Shown: one piece after another, positions 57,476-64,000 of the stretch
Layout of the letters: each line of letters begins with the position of its first letter
Position numbering within the stretch: position 1 is the first letter of the stretch
DNA from: Mantis religiosa
Lineage: Eukaryota > Arthropoda > Insecta > Mantodea > Mantidae
Assembly: GCA_030765055.1 (NCBI GenBank)
Contig: CM060947.1
Coordinates: 98,712,112-98,776,111, forward strand
Length of the DNA stretch: 64,000 nucleotides
Direction of reading: 5' to 3'
The notes under the pieces: model-generated
The model's database searches: none
What the model was told of the DNA's origin: nothing
Seen by the model: only the letters and a program-made list of their open reading frames with translations
Made by a program: the position numbers and the translations under genes

Positions 57476-58953
57476 GCGTCCATAGATAAAAACTCAAGCT
57501 TAAGAATCATAGAAGTTCAAGAAAGTACAATCTATTTGTATATAAATATATATTTCTTGAACTTTGAGTTTTGTCTTTGGGGAAACCCTAAGTTTATGTA
57601 TGGTGAGGGGTTATCCGTAAGGTGTCGCAATCCTGTAAGTGGTCGACCTGTTGCGGAGACCCAATGAGGCTGGTTATCTGGCAGTTGGACAGGCAGATAA
57701 TATTGATGTAATTAGCAGAAGTATTATTACTCTAACACTGTTTCTGAAGTGCTACAAGTGACTAAAGAGAACTGAACTTTGGTGTGGCAACTAAACTTTG
57801 TGTCATTCAAGTGAATTAGTGGCAGTACCCTTCACCAAAATGGACAGTCTGGAGTCTCTAAGGATGCCAATTCTTTTTGGTGAGGAAGTACCCTATTCAT
57901 CACTAATTTGATATGTTCTAAACAACTCGAACATATTGAACTTGTAGGAATACAGGACATGGGCAATGTAGGAATATTGGTATACGAGAAACTGCTAAAA
58001 AGGAAACTGAGATCCCATTTAGTACCATAGAACTGATGCTGGGAATATCAATAGGTCCAGTAAAGGAGGCTGTCGAAACTAAATTCACAGAATCATGAGC
58101 GCCATGGAATTCAGTTGAAGATTCTTCAACGTTCAGATTCTTAGTAACAACTTTGATGAGAGAGATCAACGATCTGCTGAGACTAAACAATGGGCGATCT
58201 CCACATCTACGAAAGGGCATTGCACCGTGAAGGAACCCTGTACAGAATGAAGCACAATATTAAACCAATCAAAGAGAAGAATCTGTAACTCAAAGGCTGC
58301 GAAGCAATGTCGAACCGTGTTCCGAAACTTGATGAATTAACTACTGCATTGTCAGTAGTGTTGTGCAGTTAGTGTGAATACTGGACTATATGGTAGACAG
58401 ACAAATACATCTTTGAACAAGTTGCAGTGCAAAGAGCTTTAAACCATTTTCCTATTTTAATTCAATTCAGTTCATTAAAAGTATTTGATGTGTTACATAA
58501 TGTGATTTTCTCTACTCAGTGTCGTTTATTCTTATAAGCTTCTAAAAGCGACTTACTTCATAGTAAGATTAACTCCTGCAGAAGTAGTTTCAGAGCATAT
58601 TTCGTTATAAGTACGAGGAACAGAATTGATATTCCATATTTAAAAGCGGAGCACTCTATGCTATACACAAAATTCCACGGTCTTTACACGACACCGCGAA
58701 AACAACTGAATAGCGACAGCATTTTAAAACATTAAATAACTGAGGCTACAAGACCCTTATTCAAATTAACCTATCTGCATATCTGTGTATTATGTATTTG
58801 GCTTCATCTAATGGTTAGAGAATTCCTTTCGAATGAAGAATACTTCATAGGCTACTTCCAGAAAATTTCAGATATGTATTTTATTCATGTAAAAATATTT
58901 AATATATTTTAATGAAAATCAATAGTCGTTTTTATGAAAATAAAACGTATTAT
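57476..58953. other. Stretch with no recognised gene
   Basis: The part at 57590-57680 (GGGGTTATCCGTAAGGTGTC, then GGTCGACCTGTTGCGGAGAC) has above-average GC and looks like a repeat, but no second copy was found. An open frame on the minus strand (57918-58220) is unlike any family I know. Confidence 0.35.
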
Positions 58954-59326
58954 TGGTCCTCCATATATGCGATACCTCGATATTCCATACTTGATGGTAT
59001 TGATATCGAACGATATTTCAGAAAACTCGCTCGCTACTATTTCGATACTTTGGTAGTGATTCTGAACTTTTTATTGTATTTTAAAATCACAAAATATTAT
59101 TTCCACAAGTAGAACATTGAAAAGCCAGAGTAACTGTCAGTTATGTGGTACATGTACACATTATGTAAGAAAGTTATCGTGTGTCCGATTTAGTGCCACT
59201 TAACAGTTCCCAGAGATAGATCACTGCATGTGTCAACGGCACTTTTACACCTCGTCTTTCTAGTCACTGGAATACTGGAAAAGAAATTCAAAATTTCCAG
59301 AAAAAAGAACAAATTAGCTGATAAAT

Positions 59327-59611
59327 TTTAGTTAATTGATGGAAATTAATCATTTCTTCATACTAGCCGTATATAGGCTAAGGTTTTTGATAGTCAACAT
59401 GAAATAGTGCAATGCCATGGCCGGGATTTGAACCACGGATATCCTGGTTTCCGTCCAGTCGCTCTTAACCTTTGAGCTACCATGGCCAACGTGCCGTCCT
59501 GACATTAAATTCTCCAGTTGACTCGTAAGGTTAAGAGCGACTGGTTGGAAACCAGGAGATTCGTGGTTCAAATCCCGGCCATGGCATTGAATCTTTCATG
59601 TTGACTCTATC
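59327..59611 (-). mobile_element. Head-to-head SINE dimer inside the hAT copy
   Basis: A 12-bp target duplication TAGCTGATAAAT (59315-59326 and 59612-59623) brackets it. On the minus strand a complete tRNA-like head reads GGCCATGGTAGCTCAAAGG (perfect A box), AAGAGCGACTGG, GGTTCAAATCC (perfect B box) and CCCGGCCATGGCA, with the 7-bp acceptor pairing GCCATGG and CCATGGC. A short body and tail follow. About 55 bases from it lies a second, inverted copy of the head plus flank: the arms 59392-59472 and 59527-59606 pair over about 80 bases with roughly 10% differences. In the inverted copy the anticodon loop is TTGGAAA. No second copy of this SINE occurs in the window. Confidence 0.82.
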
Positions 59612-59756
59612 TAGCTGATAAATATTTGTGAATTCCATCTGCAGCAGTTTTCTCTGAAAGATTATCTAGCGTAGCAGGACTCACATGTGACAGAAAAAGA
59701 AGTAGACTTGATTCCGAAAGAGTGAAAATTTTAGCACTTTTTAACAAAAACTTTTA
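59612..59756 (+). pseudogene. hAT transposase C-terminal end, copy 2
   Basis: The frame reads IPSAAVFSERLSSVAGLTCD then RKRSRLDSERVKILALFNKN, ending at TAA. It is a good match to the hAT C-terminal dimerisation motif (IP..SV.SER.FS.AG....R..RL....V..L.FL..N). One stop precedes IPS (TGA where TGT or TGC is expected). The upstream part of the same domain lies beyond the SINE dimer. Confidence 0.82.
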
Positions 59757-60027
59757 AAAATGAACAGTTACAGTAACACGTTTTTCTTTTAAATGACTAA
59801 TGCAGAGTTTAAAAATAAGAACACTGATGGTTGTCAGTTTTGTCTCATTAAATATGTGCACCTATGTAATTTTATTGGCATTACACATTTCTCCCAACAT
59901 TTTATTTTGTATTGAAACTGGAAGTAGAAATGACGGTATCAAGTATGGAAGTATCGGTTATCGAGGAAAATATCGTGTATCGGTATTGAGTATGGAAAAA
60001 CTGGTATCAATCCATACCTAATGTCAA

Positions 60028-60029
<2 letters not shown>

Positions 60030-60063
<34 letters not shown>
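60030..60063. repeat. Poly-T run of 34
   Basis: Uninterrupted T, directly at the right border of hAT copy 2. It could be the A tail of a minus-strand retroposed sequence starting at 60064, but no target duplication was found. Confidence 0.9.
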
Positions 60064-60065
<2 letters not shown>

Positions 60066-60254
60066 GTACTAATTTATGCAGTGAGTTATTTTTGAAAATC
60101 ATATCGCATTTTGGAAAACCATAGTTAGAGTTGTATTGTTCAGAGACACACCTAAAAAGGCCATTTTGTATACAGGAAGTCGGCCAAAATACATATTACA
60201 TAGTACACTTCCACTGAAATTTCGACATCGAATGTTTTAGCGGAATATAGTATG

Positions 60255-60420
60255 TCCTGTACCTACCAAACGAGGTGAATCCACGGTAATAGCCTACGTG
60301 AGGTTTGTATTCGGGAGATCCTGGGCTCGATTTCAGTCGGCCTCCCATTCTAAGCTTAGAGTTTTCGTCGTTTTACTTCGTTGGTAGGCGATTTCTGGGG
60401 TGGTTTCTCATATACTAATA
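60255..60420 (+). mobile_element. SINE family F, copy 1
   Basis: GGGCTCGATTTCAGTCGG is a B-box-like core. It is followed by GTTTTCGTCGTTTTACTTCG then TTGGTAGGCGATTTCTGGGG, which matches the reverse copy at 61380-61525. Confidence 0.55.
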
Positions 60421-61186
60421 TTTCCATTCTGTTATTTCATTTGTATTAGGTTTCCTTATAATCTTTCAGGAGGATCTCAGGTTCATGGCGTATGGTGGTA
60501 TCGTACAGATGGCGCCGATGCTTGCTCAAACGAAAGAATACTGCCCCTGGTCGATTCATCGTTCATCGCTCTCTTTAGGTGGCCCCAGCAGAGTCCGGAA
60601 CTTTATCTGAGCCTATCTGCCTGTGGCCTATAGCCTCCTGTGACTTCTTCACTTGATTCCTTCTTTTTACTGTAGATCTATGTAGCTCACAACGCGTGCT
60701 GTTGTATTATTAGGTTAAAATTACAGATAGGGCTAATAAATAGAACAAATTAATGGATCATAAAAACCATCTAAGTATAAATTAGTATTGGAAATAACAA
60801 TAATTGAATAATTAACTATTAAATGAATGAACGTTTAAGAAAATAAAACATTAAAATAAGTAGATACCTGTAGATTAGAGTAAAATATGATGCCCACCAG
60901 TACATGTTTTTGAAGGATACCAGTGAATGTGGTATAAGTAGTTGTAGTTTGTATGTAATGATATATTTTATGTCTGCAATAATAAATACATAAAAACTTA
61001 AATTATGTATACAGTTTATGCATATCGTTCCATAAAATAGGCAAAAGTTGAAGTTACCGGGGTTGAATGCAGGAAGTTCAAATTTCCACCGCGACGTTAT
61101 GAACGGCAAATGGATAACAAAATAAAAAAAAAAAAAAGAACATAAAAAGTAACCTATCACTTAAGCTAAATTCAGTGTCATATTTG
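60421..61186. other. AT-rich stretch, nothing recognised
   Basis: The part to about 60650 (TGGTATCGTACAGATGGCGC) may be SINE F tail. The rest is AT-rich with no recognised feature. Confidence 0.35.
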
Positions 61187-61377
61187 CCCACCTCGTAGCG
61201 TGGTGGTACAGTGTCACGTCACACTCAAGAGGTCCCAAGTCCGAATCTCGGTCAGAGTGAGTTATCTGGATAAGTTTTACTAAGGGTTTTCACTTATGAA
61301 TTGTCCGGTAACTGTAAGCTCAATGGAACCTGGGCTTTTCCTCAAATTTTACTTACGTCGGAAGACGTTAATTAAAA
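61187..61377 (+). mobile_element. SINE family A, degenerate
   Basis: GCCCACCTCGTAGCGTGGTGG head, AGGTCCCAAGTCCGAATCTC, GGATAAG hairpin remnant, and tail ACTTACGTCGGAAGACGTTA. Several internal deletions. Confidence 0.78.
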
Positions 61378-61379
61378 AC

Positions 61380-61525
61380 AAAGACACTCCAGCATCCGCC
61401 TAACGACCAAGTAAAACCACGAAAACCCATGGTCAGAAAGAGCCGTCGACGGAAATCGAACCGAGACACCCGAATGCGAGTCACACGTCAATATTGCCGG
61501 TCCCCATCGCCGCGCTCAATAAAAT
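61380..61525 (-). mobile_element. SINE family F, copy 2
   Basis: The minus strand has GAGCGCGGCGATGGGG, TCTCGGTTCGATTTCC (B box) and CATGGGTTTTCGTGGTTTTA then CTTGGTCGTTAGGCGG, as in copy 1. It lies beside a SINE A copy. Confidence 0.6.
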
Positions 61526-61934
61526 GCCTTTCTCGTGCTTTGTGACCTAGGATTATCGTGGGTTTAAGTCTCGTCTTTGGCATTGAGGTTTATGTGTAGG
61601 TATATAAAATGTTTGTGTATTAAGTAAATGTGGAAAAACAGCCACAAACGTGCAAAGAAAAAAGTAAATAAATAAATAAATGTGCAAGATATTGCATATT
61701 TCAACTGCCATTGATGGCTCTAGGGATGGGGCATTAACTCAGCTCAGATAAACGTCATGATACCAAAGAATTTAACTGAATATTCTAATTCACATTACTA
61801 TTTTTCAGACCGCTAACATGTTTACTCAGATCACGAGAAAGCTTCCTTCAGTTTCTCTTGCAAAGATACTTCCGTATTATCTTCCTTTTATATCTATGAA
61901 AGTTAGAAGTTCCTTTACTTTTATGCATTTTTTA

Positions 61935-62060
61935 AAGGTCTTCTTAACGACGATGAAAGAAATGGCTGAAATGCTGCTCAAATGAGCCCAAATTCAGATA
62001 ACACCCTATCCGAGATTGGAAGTTGGGACCTCTTGAATGTGACGTAGACAGCCTATCCCA
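61935..62060 (-). mobile_element. SINE family A fragment
   Basis: GATGAAAGAAATGGCTGAAA then TGCTGCTCAAATGAGCCCA, and GAGATTGGAAGTTGGGACCT then CTTGAATGTGACGTAGACAG, are family A segments. The hairpin region between them is deleted. Confidence 0.65.
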
Positions 62061-62404
62061 ACACCACACATTTATAGCATGTTCATTAGGCACGCAATCG
62101 GTTTTAGTTGTGTTAGAGAAGCGAACACACGTGTATTGCAAGATGGTACTGTCGGGGTTTCGATATTCAGAAGGACTGAATCACTTGGAATATTTTATTT
62201 CTCATAAACAGAAAGGTATAGAATAAACTCAATTACAGCCGATAAAACAACTCCACTGTATATTAAAATCGAGGTCCGCCGGTTGCTTCCTTGATAACCA
62301 AAAACTAACTGATTATTGTGGGTATGTTTTGAACATTATTTATTCCTGTGCTGGCCTTCAGTTTAAGTGTCAAGCCTGGTCAGACACATTCTGCACAGAA
62401 ACAA

Positions 62405-62407
62405 CTT

Positions 62408-62470
<63 letters not shown>

Positions 62471-62573
62471 TAAGCATTATTTCTTGCAATATTTCTCGAG
62501 TAATTTATGCGCATGCGCCGACAATGGCAACCTACCGTCTATTAGCGGCACGCAGTGTCGCGGCAATGAATTA
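62405..62573 (-). mobile_element. Short retroposed sequence with a 57-nt A tail
   Basis: On the minus strand a 104-bp body ends AGAAATAATGCTTAC followed by 57 uninterrupted A (plus-strand T 62413-62469). The 11-mer CACAGAAACAA lies on both sides (62394-62404 and 62574-62584), as a target duplication would, with eight bases (CTTTCCTC) left between it and the T run. AATAAT is 14 bases upstream of the tail, a weak poly-A signal. The body is relatively GC-rich (GCGCATGCGC, GCCGCGACACTGCGTGCCGC) and was not recognised. The long pure tail suggests a young insertion. Confidence 0.6.
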
Positions 62574-62584
62574 CACAGAAACAA

Positions 62585-63049
62585 ATGACGGCCACAGTCA
62601 CATAATTCATGCAGCCGACATCCCAGAAGCCGACCATCTATCCATCGCCGCCTTCACATCCATTATCAACATCCTCTTCAGTGAAGCACTGCAAATTGCA
62701 CTTAAATATCATGCTTTGGAAAACTAGATATTCTCTTGCTTTCACATTAGTACGAATGTAGTAAAAGGGATACATATACAAGGAGAAATATAAAATTAGG
62801 AAATTCCCCTGATTCGTTAGGGCAATGGTTCTCAAGATTTCTACCTTTATACCTGTAACAGGTGCACCAACCTTTGCTTTAATTCAAATGTTCTATAATA
62901 TATGGAAATGACACAAGAAAATTTAGCCAAAGCTTTTATAAATAAACCTACAACTGTGCAAAACTAACGTGTACCTGTGCAAAAGCAAAATACCATTCAA
63001 AATATGTCCCAGAAGAGTGGCGAGGTTAACAAATTATGAGATAAAAAAG
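62585..63049. other. Stretch with an unassigned open frame
   Basis: To 62727 the plus strand is open (TNDGHSHIIHAADIPEADHL then ALQIALKYHALEN). It shows no known motif. The rest is AT-rich and unrecognised. Confidence 0.3.
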
Positions 63050-63600
63050 GCATGTAAATTCTTCGGAAACAAAGATATCCAGTACTAGTAAATGTCTAGC
63101 TCTCGATGTTCGGAGGGAGCGCCAGTGGGCGCTGCCAACCCTAGCACTCGTGGTCCTTCTGACGCAATTAGAAGTATTCCGGGCCAAACTTTCTGAACCC
63201 CTTTGAAAGGGATTTGTTCGGATGGGTAGATCAGTGGTTTCCGAAACCCATGGATACTGGGAACAACTGGCTGGTTCGCTAGCGGACGGAGTTGTGAGGC
63301 ACCTCAAGGTCTCCGGTACTAATCTGGAGAGCTAGTAGTTTGGTGTGCTAGATCATCGGCGGCCCGACCGAGGTTATCGTTAGTCTACCCAGATGAGTTG
63401 TCGCGCTTAAGTGGCGTATCCACTTCCACCCTATAATGGGAGGGGGCGGTTTTGTAACCTAGGTACCGTCCTACTGGAAAACCCCGCGGCACTCCGGTTT
63501 TAAGGAGGGAAACTACGGTCTCCGGGTAGACCCTGACCTAAGATGTCCAAGGCTCAGTAATAATGAAACGGTGGCAAGATTGTGCACGAGTTACCGGTAG
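63050..63600. repeat. GC-rich block of unknown type
   Basis: A sharply GC-richer segment (GAGGGAGCGCCAGTGGGCGC, CATCGGCGGCCCGACCGAGG, GGGAGGGGGCGGTTTTG) with no long open frame. It might be the trailer of the minus-strand LINE fragment to its right or part of another repeat. No second copy lies in this window. Confidence 0.4.
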
Positions 63601-63724
63601 AGATGTTACGAAACTGATAAGTGACGTCATATTAGGAAGAAAATTGTCTTTCAAAGTTCTGAAGGGACTAAATGATTTAAGAAAGTAATGCATATGCCTT
63701 GACAAAAGGAGCTGGAATGATTAA

Positions 63725-64000
63725 CACGAACTACTATTACCGGACAAATACGTTATCTGTACAGAATCGGCCTTTCCGGAATCCACTCTGCTCTTCTCCT
63801 ATAAGGCATTCTGTAATAGTTTTCAGTCTATTATTTATTATTCTAGTATATATTTTGTAACTTGTGTTCATTAAACTTATCCCTCTATAACTTCCACAGT
63901 TTTTGCGATCTCCTTTTTTGAATATATTTCTGATTAGATCTATTGACCATGATTCAGGTATTTTACATTTTTTCCAACAATTATTAATTAAATGTAATAT
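63725..64000 (-). pseudogene. LINE reverse transcriptase fragment, runs off the window
   Basis: One minus-strand frame reads LHLINNCWKKCKIPESWSID, LIRNIFKKGDRKNCGSYRGI, SLMNTSYKIYTRIINNRLKT and EEQSGFRKGRFCTDNVFV. The blocks IP..W....I..I.KKGD...C..YRGISL......Y..I...RL and QSGFR.GR...D are reverse transcriptase motifs before the catalytic box, of the type found in RTE-like and related non-LTR elements. It is open across the segment. Similarity stops at 63725, before the YADD box, so this copy is truncated on its 3' side. The 5' side lies beyond 64000. Confidence 0.82.

Larger units (their letters stand above)
58954..60015 (+). mobile_element. hAT element, copy 2, diverged
   Basis: This matches 15439-17520 in three places: the left subterminal block (CGAACGATATTTCAGAAAAC), the coding end, and the right subterminal block (TTATTTTGTATTGAAACTGG then GTATCGGTTATCGAGGAAAA). 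The right end reads, inward, TAGGTATGGATTGATACC. The left end near 58954 (TATTGGTCCTCC) is degenerate and no 8-bp duplication is visible. A SINE dimer interrupts it at 59327-59611. Confidence 0.78.

Noticed and set aside
60030..60063. A tail of a second young retroposon
   Set aside because: No target duplication or recognisable body was found; left as a homopolymer.
62329..62727. Plus-strand frame of 132 codons with a long Phe run
   Set aside because: The Phe run is the poly-T tract read as codons; the frame is open across it by chance. The segment after 62574 was kept only as an unassigned open stretch.
1..64000. CRISPR array, bacterial operon, rRNA genes, or viral insertions
   Set aside because: No regularly spaced repeats, no prokaryotic gene organisation, no rRNA-like sequence, and no viral protein motif was recognised.

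Overview
The window looks like nuclear DNA of a large-genome hexapod. It is AT-rich and almost wholly made of transposon fossils, with one host-gene exon that I can identify. That exon (37921-38079, minus strand) encodes the start of a Vestigial-family protein and ends at a clean splice donor. No other vestigial exon was recognised at lower coordinates, so the left 37.9 kb is probably first intron and the right part upstream flank. I cannot name the species.

Left part (1-37900). SINE copies from several tRNA-derived families (named A to F and H here) are scattered throughout. Among them are: a hAT fossil (2940-3500); a short inverted-repeat element M1 (4775, 21868 and a remnant near 10268); a LINE tail (6000-6240); a PIF/Harbinger fossil (8350-8640); a complete but dead mariner (12268-13593); a three-level nest at 15439-17520 (hAT containing mariner containing SINE); a LINE RNase H region split by a SINE (18430-19440); a pogo/Tigger relic with both inverted repeats (29865-31245); and a Mutator-like element with a FLYWCH finger (31811-33603). 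Long microsatellites are (AC)n, (ATT)n and (GA)n.

Middle (37900-39070). Vestigial exon 1 lies beneath a comparatively GC-rich upstream region that holds two CCAAT boxes and two GC boxes. It is the only stretch where I see host-gene sequence.

Right part (39070-64000). This holds: a fold-back element (40262-40410); a LINE C-terminus (41200-41610); a pogo/Tigger transposase split by a 713-bp element with TTA target duplications (43100-44440); a CGGBP1-like hAT fossil split by a 1.5-kb inverted-repeat element (46850-49540); a Tc1-like element whose transposase is interrupted by what looks like a GT-AG intron (50384-52458); a nearly complete Jockey-type LINE (53100-56590, minus); a second hAT copy containing a head-to-head SINE dimer (58954-60015); a short retroposed sequence with a 57-nt A tail (62405-62573); and a LINE reverse-transcriptase fragment running off the right edge.

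None of the transposase or LINE reading frames is intact as read. The most interesting signal is structural: SINE families A and B, whose heads and bodies otherwise differ, each carry a short hairpin just after the tRNA-like head, and in each family one copy shows a compensatory base-pair change in that stem. All calls come from reading the sequence and recalled family motifs; no search was run.
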